A model generated the notes under the pieces. It ran no database searches and was not told the origin of the DNA. It saw nothing but the letters and a program-made list of their open reading frames with translations. This document shows, piece after piece, positions 44,009 through 52,753 of a stretch of DNA of 64,000 nucleotides. Every line of letters begins with the position of its first letter. Position 1 is the stretch's first letter. Both the position numbers and the translations under genes were made by a program. The DNA is taken from positions 1 to 64,000 of the forward strand of contig CAJMLK010000008.1 in NCBI GenBank assembly GCA_905214305.1. The letters are read 5' to 3'. This DNA comes from an uncultured bacterium (lineage in GTDB: Bacteria > Desulfobacterota > Desulfovibrionia > Desulfovibrionales > Desulfovibrionaceae).

Positions 44009-44890
44009 TCACCGGGGAGATTTTTCTCCCCAGCGCGGAATTGGCGGCGGAGTGTAGTTTTCCAGTTCTTGCAGGCTGCGGCCGGGCCGTACGGGGCGCC
44101 CCTGCCTGCCCCGCATCACGGGGCCGCAGGCTTGCGGCGTCAGCTCTTCCGGGATGGCTTCGGGGTCCGGGCGCAGAACATCTTCAGCTCTGGACAGAAA
44201 GGGCAGGGGGTCCACAAGCTTGCCTGTTGCATCACGCAGACCAAAATGCAGGTGCGCCCCGGTGGTGCGCCCGGTGCAGCCCACGAGGCCAATTTTTTCG
44301 CCCTTTTCTACCTTCTGCCCTTTGCGCGCCAGTGTTTTTTCAAGGTGCGCGTAACGGGCGGTCATGCCATCCTCCTGCAGGATATCCACAACAATGCCTG
44401 AAGCCCCGTCTGCGCCCGAGCGGATGACCTCGCCGCCCTTGTAGGCCACCACGGGCCAGCCAAGGCGGGCGCGCAGGTCAACGCCGCCGTGCTGGCGCAC
44501 CACCATGCCCCGGCGACTCAGCCAGGTGGGCATGCGGCGCGGGCCAAAGGGCGATGTCACCATTTCTTCAAGCGGCGGAAGCTGGCGCAGTTCAACCGGC
44601 AGAGACTCCGCGCCAGCGCCTGTTTCAGGCCGTCCTGTTTCTGCGGAACTTTCGTCTTGCGGGGCGTGTGCCGGTGGCGGCCCGCCTTTTTCCGGCGGCG
44701 GTGCGTCGATTTCGTGTGGTTGTTCGTGCGCCGGATCGAGTGCCGGATCGAGCGCCGGATCGGGCATCATATCGGGCATCACATTGTGTGCAGGGGTGGA
44801 AAGACTGTCGGTACGTTCATCCGCTAAAGCGGGAGAGTGGCCCAAAACTGCCAATGCAAGCAGCAGGCTCAACAGTGCAGCATTGCGCAT
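44009..44890 (-). CDS. M23-family metallopeptidase
   Basis: Peptidoglycan endopeptidase of the LytM/NlpD type, 293 residues. A signal peptide (MRNAALLSLLLALAVLGHSPALA) is followed by a Pro/Glu-rich linker with a short DPALDPALDPA repeat. The M23 domain follows with the metal-binding HGGVDLRA and GAHLHFGLRDATGK; both sets of zinc ligands look intact, so it is probably active. Divergent from the pirin gene. Confidence 0.88.
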   Translation of the reverse strand: MRNAALLSLLLALAVLGHSPALADERTDSLSTPAHNVMPDMMPDPALDPALDPAHEQPHEIDAPPPEKGGPPPAHAPQDESSAETGRPETGAGAESLPVELRQLPPLEEMVTSPFGPRRMPTWLSRRGMVVRQHGGVDLRARLGWPVVAYKGGEVIRSGADGASGIVVDILQEDGMTARYAHLEKTLARKGQKVEKGEKIGLVGCTGRTTGAHLHFGLRDATGKLVDPLPFLSRAEDVLRPDPEAIPEELTPQACGPVMRGRQGRPVRPGRSLQELENYTPPPIPRWGEKSPR

Positions 44891-45124
44891 ATCATATCGC
44901 TGAACGGCGTGTTGCGCCGGTAAAGTGTTTGCTTGTGATCCAGAAAGTCCAGCCCGGTAAATGCGCGCTGTTGCTTCCTGAGCTGTTTTCTGCTTACCTG
45001 AGAAACGACACGGCAGAACTTGCGCGTCGCTGCAGTGAAGGTGTGCCGGTTTCAGGTACAGCATTCCGGCGGCGGCAGCAAGTTTTCTACATACAGGCGG
45101 GCATGCCCCGCCAAAGGAGATGGC

Positions 45125-45985
45125 ATGAAAAAACGTGCTATTGCTGAACTGGTCACGGGCCGCAAGGCTGTTGACGGCGCGGGCGTAAGGCTTGTGCGTG
45201 TGCTTGGGTCACCCACGGTGCGCACTTTTGATCCTTTTCTTATGCTTGACGCCTTTGATTCGCAAAATCCCGACGACTACATCAAGGGTTTTCCTACCCA
45301 TCCCCACAGGGGCATAGAAACGTTCACCTATCTCATGCGCGGGCGCATTGATCATGAAGACAGCCTGGGCAATGCAGGAAGCATTGTTGACGGCGGCTGC
45401 CAGTGGATGACCGCGGGCAGCGGCATTCTGCATCAGGAAATGCCCCAGCCCTCACGCCATATGCTCGGCCTGCAGCTGTGGATCAACCTGCCCCGCGACC
45501 GCAAGATGGTTGACCCGGAATACAGGGATATCAGGGCTGACATGGTTCCGGTGGTGGAAGAAGGCGGCGCCCGTGTGGCCGTGGTGGCCGGTGATTACAG
45601 GAATGTGGCCGGCGCTATGCGCGGCGACCATGTGGACGTGACTTTTCTGGATGTAAGCCTCAGGCCCGGTGCGTTCTGGAGCATGGAAACCCGGCCGCAG
45701 GAAACGGTTTTTGCCTATATGGTGGAAGGCGAATGCGAACTGTCCGGCGATGGCGGGGTGATTCCGCACAGAAACGCCTGCCTGTTCACGCCCGGCGACA
45801 GTCTGAGCCTTGTGGGTGGAGCCGAAGGCGCACGTTTTGTATTGGTTTCCGGTGCGCCCCTGCACGAGCAGGTAGCCTGGGGTGGCCCCATTGTCATGAA
45901 TACGGACGAGGAACTGAAGCAGGCTTTTTTTGAACTGGAAGACGGCACGTTCATCAGGCACGCTCCGCATGGCAGAGCGGGCTGA
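45125..45985 (+). CDS. Pirin-family protein
   Basis: Bicupin of 286 residues. The N-terminal metal site is GFPTHPHRGIETFTYLMRGRIDHEDS with a later GILHQEMP; the conserved His residues are present. Some pirins are quercetin dioxygenases, others regulators; the role here is unknown. AAAGGAGATGGC precedes the ATG. Confidence 0.9.
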   Translation: MKKRAIAELVTGRKAVDGAGVRLVRVLGSPTVRTFDPFLMLDAFDSQNPDDYIKGFPTHPHRGIETFTYLMRGRIDHEDSLGNAGSIVDGGCQWMTAGSGILHQEMPQPSRHMLGLQLWINLPRDRKMVDPEYRDIRADMVPVVEEGGARVAVVAGDYRNVAGAMRGDHVDVTFLDVSLRPGAFWSMETRPQETVFAYMVEGECELSGDGGVIPHRNACLFTPGDSLSLVGGAEGARFVLVSGAPLHEQVAWGGPIVMNTDEELKQAFFELEDGTFIRHAPHGRAG

Positions 45986-46093
45986 CACTGCGAATGCAGC
46001 GGCCATGCGGGGTGAAGCTGCCCATACAGGTCATGCTTCGCCCGCATGCATGTGCTTGTCTTGCATGTTGCTGTTTTTCTGTGATTTACCAGC

Positions 46094-46122
46094 TTGACAG
46101 GTCCGGGGGGCGGGCTTAACGA
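46094..46122 (+). promoter_or_regulatory. Sigma-70-type promoter for znuACB
   Basis: TTGACA, 17-nt spacer, TAACGA, 33 nt before the znuA ATG. No clear Zur palindrome was seen. Confidence 0.55.
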
Positions 46123-46155
46123 AAAATGCGCCCCGGATGAAAATGGAGTAATGTC

Positions 46156-47238
46156 ATGCATGCATTGTTTTGTGCATTTTTTCGTCGCTGTGCTGTGGCC
46201 CTTCTGGCTGCGGCAGCCGTTGTCTGCGCTTCTGTCGCGCCGCAGGCGGTTTCGGCCAGAGCGCAGGACGGGCAGGCCAGCCTGCGCGTTCTTGCTACAA
46301 CCTATCCTGTATATCTGCTGGCGCGCAATGTGGCTCAGGCCCGGCCCGATATTCAGGTAGACCTGCTTATCCCGGCCCAGACCGGCTGCCCCCACGATTA
46401 TGCTCTAAGCCCCGGTGACATGAAAAAGCTTGCCGAGGCGGATGTTCTTTTGCTCAACGGGCTGGGCATGGACGATTTTTTGCTGAAAGCCCTGCCCGCA
46501 GCCAGACCGGGGCTGATCGTGGTTGACAGCAGCGAGGGAGTCATCCCCCTGCGCGCCGCCGGAGACGATCACGATGAGCACGACCACACCGGCCACGGTC
46601 ACGATGACTCCGGGCATGGCACGCACAGCCATGCGGATCATGCGGCGCACAGCCACGGCCCGGAAGAACACGATCACGGGCACGATCATGACCATGCGCA
46701 CGACCATCATCACGGTGGCCTCAATCCGCACGCTTTCACAAGCCCGCGTCAGGCCAGCATTATGGTAAACAACATGGCCCGGGGCCTTGCCAAGGCTGAC
46801 CCGCAGAATGCCGCGGCCTACGAAAACGCCGCCCGGTCTTACGCAAAGGTGCTGCTTGATCTGGGCAAGCGCCTTTCGGCTCTGGGGGGCAAGGCATCCA
46901 GCAAGGGCATAGTGCTCATGCACGATGCGCTGGCCTACATGGCCCGCGATGGCGGTCTTGAAGTTATCGCCGTCATTCAGGAAAATGAGGAAGCCCAGCC
47001 TTCGGCCGCGCGTCTTGTCCAGATTGCCAAAACCCTGCGCGAGCACAAGCCCGCCCTGATCATCAGCGAACCACAGTATACGGACAAGCCCGTGCAGGCG
47101 CTGGCTCGAGAAACCGGAGTTCCCGCCATTTCGCTGGATTCTCTGGCAACCGGACCGGCTGCACCGCCGCTGGACTATTATGAGAAAACCATGAGCAATA
47201 ATTTTGACATCCTTGAGAAGCACCTTGAGCAACGCTGA
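46156..47238 (+). CDS. znuA: Zinc-binding periplasmic protein ZnuA
   Basis: Cluster A-I metal-binding protein, 360 residues with a signal peptide. After TTYPVYLLARNVAQARPDIQVDLLIPAQTGCPHDYAL comes a large His/Asp-rich loop (about residues 136-189; dozens of His as HDHDHAHDHHHGG), the mark of zinc-type proteins. The next ligand region is LNPHAFTSP. It leads znuA-znuC-znuB. Confidence 0.92.
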   Translation: MHALFCAFFRRCAVALLAAAAVVCASVAPQAVSARAQDGQASLRVLATTYPVYLLARNVAQARPDIQVDLLIPAQTGCPHDYALSPGDMKKLAEADVLLLNGLGMDDFLLKALPAARPGLIVVDSSEGVIPLRAAGDDHDEHDHTGHGHDDSGHGTHSHADHAAHSHGPEEHDHGHDHDHAHDHHHGGLNPHAFTSPRQASIMVNNMARGLAKADPQNAAAYENAARSYAKVLLDLGKRLSALGGKASSKGIVLMHDALAYMARDGGLEVIAVIQENEEAQPSAARLVQIAKTLREHKPALIISEPQYTDKPVQALARETGVPAISLDSLATGPAAPPLDYYEKTMSNNFDILEKHLEQR

Positions 47239-48196
47239 TACGGCCGCCCCCGACCTTGTCTTTGACCATGTGCATGTGTGCCGGGGGGGGCGGCCCATTC
47301 TGGAAGATGTGTGCGCCGTTGTGCCTGCCGGAAGCAGTACGGTGATTGTCGGCCCCAACGGGGCGGGCAAAACCACGCTTTTGTTGTGCCTTATCGGTGA
47401 GATGCCCTATACGGGACGCATCATTGCGGCAGGTCGGCCCGACCTGCCGCGCACCGCCTATGTGCCGCAGCACCTCTTTCTGGATGCCAGCCTGCCCCTG
47501 CGTGTGGGGGAGTTTCTGGCGCTCAACCGTCAGCGCCGTCCATTGTGGCTCGGGCTGCGCGGGCCGGAACGGGCAAAGGCTCGGGATCTTTTGCGCATGG
47601 TGCGGGCAGAACAGCTTGAGGATCGCCGCATGAGCGATCTTTCCGGCGGCGAGACGCGCCGTGTGCTGCTGGCCGCCGCTCTGGGCAGGGCTCCGCGCCT
47701 GCTTGTGCTGGACGAGCCGGCAGCCGGGGTGGATGTGCAGGGTGAGCGCCTGTTCTGGGAGGTGCTTGATGAAGCCCGCAAGCAGCAGGGTTTTACGCAG
47801 CTGATGGTCAGCCACAATCTGTCGCTGGCAGCCCATTATGCCACGCACATCATCTGCCTGAACAGGAAGGTCTGCGCGGAAGGTGCGCCCCATGAGGCTC
47901 TTGGGGCCTCTGTGCTGACCCAGCTTTTTGGCGTGCCCATTCACCTCTATCCTGACCAGTGCGCCCCGGACGACCCTTCCTGCCCGCAGTGCGGGGCAGT
48001 GTGCGCCCCGGAACGTCTGCTGCCGGATTACGCCAGCGTAAAGCGCCGTGAGGCAGCGCTTCACCAGCAGGGCTCTGCGGCAATGCATGTGCCGCCTGAC
48101 GCCGTGTCGCCTGATGCCGCGCCGCCTGCCGCCGCGCCGCCTGCCGCCGCGCCGGAGGGTAAGACCCGTGCCGCAAGGGAGGCCGATCATGCCTGA
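47225..48196 (+). CDS. znuC: Zinc ABC transporter ATPase ZnuC with Cys-rich tail
   Basis: Walker A GPNGAGKTT, signature LSGGETRR and Walker B LLVLDEPAAGVD identify the ATPase. No ATG is available near the start; TTG at 47225, inside the end of znuA, is likely (GAGAAG upstream), with TTG at 47204 or 47213 as alternatives. The C-terminal extension is unusual: CAPDDPSCPQCGAVCAPERLL, four Cys, then a Pro/Ala repeat tail. About 323 residues, longer than usual. The Cys cluster could bind zinc. Confidence 0.88.
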   Translation: MSNADTAAPDLVFDHVHVCRGGRPILEDVCAVVPAGSSTVIVGPNGAGKTTLLLCLIGEMPYTGRIIAAGRPDLPRTAYVPQHLFLDASLPLRVGEFLALNRQRRPLWLGLRGPERAKARDLLRMVRAEQLEDRRMSDLSGGETRRVLLAAALGRAPRLLVLDEPAAGVDVQGERLFWEVLDEARKQQGFTQLMVSHNLSLAAHYATHIICLNRKVCAEGAPHEALGASVLTQLFGVPIHLYPDQCAPDDPSCPQCGAVCAPERLLPDYASVKRREAALHQQGSAAMHVPPDAVSPDAAPPAAAPPAAAPEGKTRAAREADHA

Positions 48197-49055
48197 GCTT
48201 GCATGGGCATATGAGCTTTTGGGCCGCCTGCCCTTTGACTGCCTGGATCTGCGCTTCATGCAGCAGGCCCTGTTTGGCCTTCTGTTGCTGGCCCCGATGG
48301 CTTCGGTGCTTGGTGTGGAGGTCATCAGCTTTCGCATGGCGTTTTTTTCCGATGCCATCGGGCATTCCGCTTTTGCCGGTGTGGCCCTGGGGCTGATCCT
48401 TGCTGTGGACCCGCGTATTTCCATGCCGCTTTTCGGTCTGCTGGTGGGGCTTGGCATCATGGCCGTGCGGCGGCGGAGCAGCCTTTCTTCAGACACGGTC
48501 ATTGGCATAGTATTTTCTGCCGTGGTGGCCTTTGGTCTTGCCGTGGTCAGCCGCGCCCCCGGCGTGGCCCGTGACATGCAGCGTTTTTTGTACGGTGACA
48601 TTCTCACCATCACAGAAGGCGAAACAGCCTTTTTGCTTGCGCTTTTTCTGTTCATGCTGCTTTTTCAGGCTGTTGGCTATAACAAGCTGCTTTACATTGC
48701 CCTTAATCCGGTCATGGCCCGCATACACGGGGTGCAGGTGGCCTTGTGGCAATATGCTTTTGCCGCACTGCTGGCATTGGTGGTGATGTTTTCCGTTTGG
48801 GCCGTGGGCGTGCTTCTTGTCACGGCTTTGCTTATCGTGCCTGCGGCCACGGCCAGAAATCTGGCGCGTACTGCGGGCGGCATGTTCTGGTGGGCCTTGC
48901 TGGTAGGGCTGAGTTCGGCCTTCACAGGCCTGATTCTTTCGGCACAGGAGTGGATGGCGACAGCCAGCGGGGCCACGGTTATTCTTGTGTCCTGCTGCTG
49001 GTTTGCCGTAAGCGCGCTTGTGGCGGGGCTGCGCGGCAGCAGAAAGAACGCCTGA
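48189..49055 (+). CDS. znuB: Zinc ABC transporter permease ZnuB
   Basis: Membrane permease (288 aa) of the ABC-3 family with about eight spans. Motifs include SDAIGHSAFAGVALG and VVSRAPGVARDMQRFLYGDIL. Its ATG overlaps the znuC stop by 8 nt. GGGAGG lies 7 nt upstream. Confidence 0.92.
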   Translation: MPELAWAYELLGRLPFDCLDLRFMQQALFGLLLLAPMASVLGVEVISFRMAFFSDAIGHSAFAGVALGLILAVDPRISMPLFGLLVGLGIMAVRRRSSLSSDTVIGIVFSAVVAFGLAVVSRAPGVARDMQRFLYGDILTITEGETAFLLALFLFMLLFQAVGYNKLLYIALNPVMARIHGVQVALWQYAFAALLALVVMFSVWAVGVLLVTALLIVPAATARNLARTAGGMFWWALLVGLSSAFTGLILSAQEWMATASGATVILVSCCWFAVSALVAGLRGSRKNA

Positions 49056-49075
49056 TCTTGCAGGCCAAAAAAGCA

Positions 49076-49109
49076 AAAGCCTCCCCTGCCGAGAAGCGGG
49101 GGAGGCTTT
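49076..49109. terminator. Bidirectional terminator between znuB and tpx
   Basis: AAAGCCTCCCC / GGGGAGGCTTT with flanking T/A runs, between converging genes. Confidence 0.88.
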
Positions 49110-49146
49110 ATTCATGCGCCGGGCGAGGAAGGGAACGCCCCGCGCG

Positions 49147-49650
49147 TCAGGCCAGTTTTTTGATGGCCGCCAACGCGGCGTCATAGTCAGGTTCACTGGA
49201 AACTTCGGGTACAAGCTGGGTGTAGGCTACGGAACCGTCCGGGGTCACAACCACGATGGCGCGGGCCAGCAGACGCAGTTCATCAATGAGAAGGCCGTAG
49301 TTTTTGCCAAAGCTTGTTTCTTTGTAGTCAGAAAGGGTTTCAACCGCCTGAACGCCTGCAGTGCCGCACCAGCGGGCCTGAGCAAAGGGCAGGTCGCAGC
49401 TTACGGCCACAATGCGAACCTTGTCGGAAAGGGCCGCGGCTTCCTTGTTGAAGCGGCGCACTTCCATGTCGCATACGGGCGTATCAAGGGAAGGCACGCT
49501 GACCAGAACAAGCACCTTGCCGGCATAGTCCTTGAGGCTGCGCGGGCTGAGGTCGTTGGCGGTCAGGGTAAAGTCCGGGGCTTTCTGCCCAACGGCAGGC
49601 TGATTGCCGACCAGATGCAGGGGCGTGCCCTTGAAGGTAACTGTATTCAT
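49147..49650 (-). CDS. tpx: Thiol peroxidase
   Basis: Atypical 2-Cys peroxiredoxin (167 aa) that reduces peroxides in the cell. The peroxidatic Cys is in SVPSLDTPVCDMEVRRFN and the resolving Cys in FAQARWCGTAGV, both as in Tpx. AAGGAGTTACGC precedes the ATG. Confidence 0.95.
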   Translation of the reverse strand: MNTVTFKGTPLHLVGNQPAVGQKAPDFTLTANDLSPRSLKDYAGKVLVLVSVPSLDTPVCDMEVRRFNKEAAALSDKVRIVAVSCDLPFAQARWCGTAGVQAVETLSDYKETSFGKNYGLLIDELRLLARAIVVVTPDGSVAYTQLVPEVSSEPDYDAALAAIKKLA

Positions 49651-50340
49651 GCGTAACTCCTTGTGTCCTTGTTAGTAGAACCAATGTGCTACAGGAAAAT
49701 CTGCCAGTCAATAACTATTCTTAACAAGGTTCCGGCTTGCAACTTTTCATTCCGGGGCACGCCGCAAGCTAGCCGGTCATGCCTGAAGCAACGTTGCTTT
49801 GAAATTGTTCTGGCGGCTGCGTGAGCGGTTGCCTGTCGCAAAGGTGCAATCGCAATCTGCCTGCGCGGCAGGCGCCGGAGCGAGCGCGCGTAAATGTTGG
49901 GAATGCGCATTCGCAGCGTTGATCTGCCCCAAACCGTTGCGTCCGGCAGGGCCAGTATCCGTCATTTTGTACTGCCGGGCAAGTTTCAGTCAAAACACGC
50001 GGTTGACACTCGGTAAATTTGCGCGTCGCCATTGCCATCACGTCGGCAGTGCCTATATTTACAGACAGTACAGCCGCCATCAAGGATACTCGCATGGGTG
50101 TCTGCCCAGAATCCGGCTCAAGCCGCTTCCGGTCTTTCACATGGGGCTGTCTTGCCGTTTTGTTTATGCCTTGCAAGCAATAGGGCTTGCGTTTTTTGGC
50201 GGCCATATGCCAACGCGGCGTTATGCCCGCATACGGGTTGCGCCGCGTATGGGCACTTTGGGCCTTTGCGGCGGGCGGGTTTTGAAGCCGCCGGGCTGAC
50301 CGCCGTTTTTTGCTGGCTTGCCCAAAATCAGGAGCGATTG
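49651..50340. other. Long leader/gap before hslU with repeat copy
   Basis: 690 nt without a supportable gene. It includes a degenerate composite repeat (about 49796-49935: GAAATTGTTCTGGCGGCTGCG then GGCAGGCGCCGG and a GGGAATGCGCATTCGC palindrome). hslV, which often precedes hslU, is not here. Confidence 0.5.
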
Positions 50341-51654
50341 ATGAGCACTTTGACACCGCGTGAGATTGTGGCCGAACTGGATAAATTTGTGGTGGGGCAG
50401 GAGCAGGCCAAGCGCATGGTGGCCGTAGCCGTGCGTAACCGTTGGCGCAGGCAGCATTTGCCGACAGATCTGCGTGATGAAGTTTCACCGAAAAACATCA
50501 TCATGATGGGACCCACCGGCGTGGGCAAGACCGAGATTGCGCGGCGTCTGGCCCGTCTTTCCGGTGCGCCTTTCGTCAAGGTTGAAGCCACCAAGTTTAC
50601 CGAAGTGGGCTATGTGGGGCGCGATGTGGAGTCTATGGTGCGCGATCTTATGGAGATCGGCATCAACCTTGTGCGCGATGAGGAAAACGCCCGTGTGCGC
50701 AAGGCCGCCGAGGCCGCTGCGGAATCGCGCCTGATGGACCTTCTGTTGCCCAGTTCCTTTGGTCAGGAAGACCGCGCTTCCACCCGTGAAAAGCTTTTGC
50801 AGCAGTTTCGTCTGGGCTTTCTGGACGAGCGCGAAGTGGAAATGGAGGTGACAGAGCAGGGCGGCGGTGGCGTGGATATTTTCGCCATCCCCGGCATGGA
50901 ACAGATGGGCGGGCAGGTCAAGGACATGTTCAGCAAGGCTTTTCCTCCCAAGCACAGTCGCCGTAAAATGAAAATCCGCGATGCCTTCAATGTGCTGATT
51001 CAGGAAGAGTCCGGCAAGCTGGTGGATCAGGAGGCTCTGAACGAACGCGCCAAGGAAAGGGTGGAGCAGACAGGCATCATCTTTATTGACGAAATAGACA
51101 AGATCGCCAGCTCTTCACAAAACCGCACCTCGGATATTTCGCGCGAGGGCGTGCAGCGCGACCTGCTGCCCATTGTGGAGGGCAGCTCGGTGAACACCAA
51201 ATACGGCATGGTGCGTACCGACCACATCCTTTTCATCGCTGCCGGGGCGTTCCACTTCAGCAAGCCGTCAGACATGATTCCCGAACTTCAGGGGCGTTTT
51301 CCGCTGCGCGTGGAACTTCAGGCTCTGGGCCGCGAGGAATTCCTGCGCATTCTGACCGAGCCTGACAATGCGCTTACCAAACAGTATGAAGCCTTGCTCG
51401 GTACAGAGCAGATACGCCTGAGCTTTACCGTGGACGGGCTGGAAGAGATCGCCGCCTTTGCGGAAGATATCAATTCGCGCACTGAGAATATCGGCGCGCG
51501 TCGCCTGTATACCATCATGGAAAAAATCCTGTCCGACATTTCATTTGACGCTCCGGATATGCCGGGTGCTCAGGTTGTGGTCAACAAGGCGTATGTGGCC
51601 GAGCACCTGCAGGATGTGCGCCGCGATCAGGATTTGACGCAATATATTCTCTAG
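50341..51654 (+). CDS. hslU: HslU ATPase subunit of HslUV protease
   Basis: AAA+ unfoldase (437 aa) that feeds proteins to the HslV peptidase. N terminus MSTLTPREIVAELDKFVVGQ, Walker A GPTGVGKT at 57-64, the pore motif near 90 (GYVGRDVE), an I domain at about 110-230, Walker B IIFIDEIDK near 248, and the C-terminal YIL tail that docks HslV. AGGAGCGATTG precedes the ATG. No hslV gene is next to it. The TAG stop runs into a four-hairpin element remnant. Confidence 0.94.
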   Translation: MSTLTPREIVAELDKFVVGQEQAKRMVAVAVRNRWRRQHLPTDLRDEVSPKNIIMMGPTGVGKTEIARRLARLSGAPFVKVEATKFTEVGYVGRDVESMVRDLMEIGINLVRDEENARVRKAAEAAAESRLMDLLLPSSFGQEDRASTREKLLQQFRLGFLDEREVEMEVTEQGGGGVDIFAIPGMEQMGGQVKDMFSKAFPPKHSRRKMKIRDAFNVLIQEESGKLVDQEALNERAKERVEQTGIIFIDEIDKIASSSQNRTSDISREGVQRDLLPIVEGSSVNTKYGMVRTDHILFIAAGAFHFSKPSDMIPELQGRFPLRVELQALGREEFLRILTEPDNALTKQYEALLGTEQIRLSFTVDGLEEIAAFAEDINSRTENIGARRLYTIMEKILSDISFDAPDMPGAQVVVNKAYVAEHLQDVRRDQDLTQYIL

Positions 51655-51770
51655 AACCGTTTGCGAATGAAATGCGTGAACGGCTCTGCAGGGATTTTCA
51701 GAAAAATCACTGCCGGGCACTGCGTGAAGGCGCTTTGCGCCTGCGCCAGAAAGGTTTTGCGGCTTTGCGC
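51653..51770. repeat. Decayed four-hairpin element, copy C
   Basis: AGAACCGTTTGCGAATGAAATG...AACGGCTCTGCAGGGATTTTC follows the order and partial sequence of the 125-nt element at 8385 and 39494, but the later hairpins have drifted. Confidence 0.6.
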
Positions 51771-51815
51771 ATGCTCGTGATCTGATTCTGTTCTGCTCCA
51801 GTGATTTTTATGTAT

Positions 51816-51856
51816 GAAAACCAGAAACCGGCTGTCATGGCCGGTTTCTGGTTTTC
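51816..51856 (+). terminator. Terminator after hslU
   Basis: A 17-bp perfect stem (GAAAACCAGAAACCGGC and complement), loop TGTCATG. Between here and the tRNA gene I see only a repeat copy and no gene. Confidence 0.8.
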
Positions 51857-52101
51857 TGCCTATGGCGGTTGCGCACCGTATGCAGACCTTCCAGCGAAAC
51901 ATGAACCAAGGTGGGCATGTTCACCATACAGGGTGGGTTTTGATATGAAATCAAAATTGTTATGGAACATTAACTGCTGACAGGCAGTAGACAGCAAAAA
52001 GCCCGCAGCATGTCGCCGTACTCCTGCCTCCGTGAAATGCAGGTTCACGTGATGGCCCGGAGAAACTTCCCTTGTCGTAGGCCACTGCTCACGCAGCCGC
52101 C

Positions 52102-52128
52102 AGAGCAATTTCAAAGTGAAATTTCTCT
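52102..52128. repeat. Palindromic repeat, copy 9
   Basis: AGAGCAATTTCAAAGTGAAATTTCTCT with the flanking CACGCAGCCGCC typical of the family. Confidence 0.8.
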
Positions 52129-52550
52129 AATTGTTAATTAATATTCAAGGTATCCTTGCTGCAAAAAATAATATAGCACTGTAAGCGTAAGATAATGTCG
52201 TTTGCTGATTAGTTAAAGTCTGGTCACAGCATTCGTGATGTGCCGCCGCTCTGTCGAATTCTGCACATACGGCCAGTGAACCCAAAAGCCTGCGCCACTC
52301 CGTCGCCCCTTCGTCTTGCTTTTGTGCCGCATGAGGCCGCAGCGGTGCGCAAGCAGCGGTACGGGGTTCCCCAATGGATCGCAGTGCGGGACCGTTTTTC
52401 ATCTTGGGCATTGTCTGGCCCGTTGACGTTTTTGACATCCCTTGTTGCAGATATGCCCCTTTGACGGTTTGGTCTTTCAGGCAGTATAAAGGGGGAGAGA
52501 AAAGGCCGACAAATTTGAAGTGGAGACAGCATGAGGACAAAAAAGCGTAA

Positions 52551-52585
52551 CGAAAAAGAGGTTACAGATTTCTCCGTAACCTCTT
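52551..52585 (-). terminator. Terminator of the tRNA-Lys gene
   Basis: On the minus strand AAGAGGTTAC, 10-nt loop, GTAACCTCTTTTT; a textbook intrinsic terminator. Confidence 0.92.
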
Positions 52586-52593
52586 GTTCTCTC

Positions 52594-52669
<76 letters not shown>

Positions 52670-52685
52670 GCGTTGTGTGAAAAGG

Positions 52686-52714
52686 GATTTACGCTTATGG
52701 GTCCCAACTGTCAA
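52686..52714 (-). promoter_or_regulatory. Promoter of tRNA-Lys
   Basis: TTGACA, exactly 17 nt, TAAATC on the minus strand. The predicted start is about 10 nt before the tRNA 5' end. Confidence 0.75.
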
Positions 52715-52753
52715 GCAATTTTGAAAAATAAATGAAAAGAAAGAGCTAATATT

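Noticed and set aside
43823..44401. Plus-strand frame opposite the M23 peptidase
   Set aside because: Overlaps the catalytic part of the peptidase and has shadow composition.
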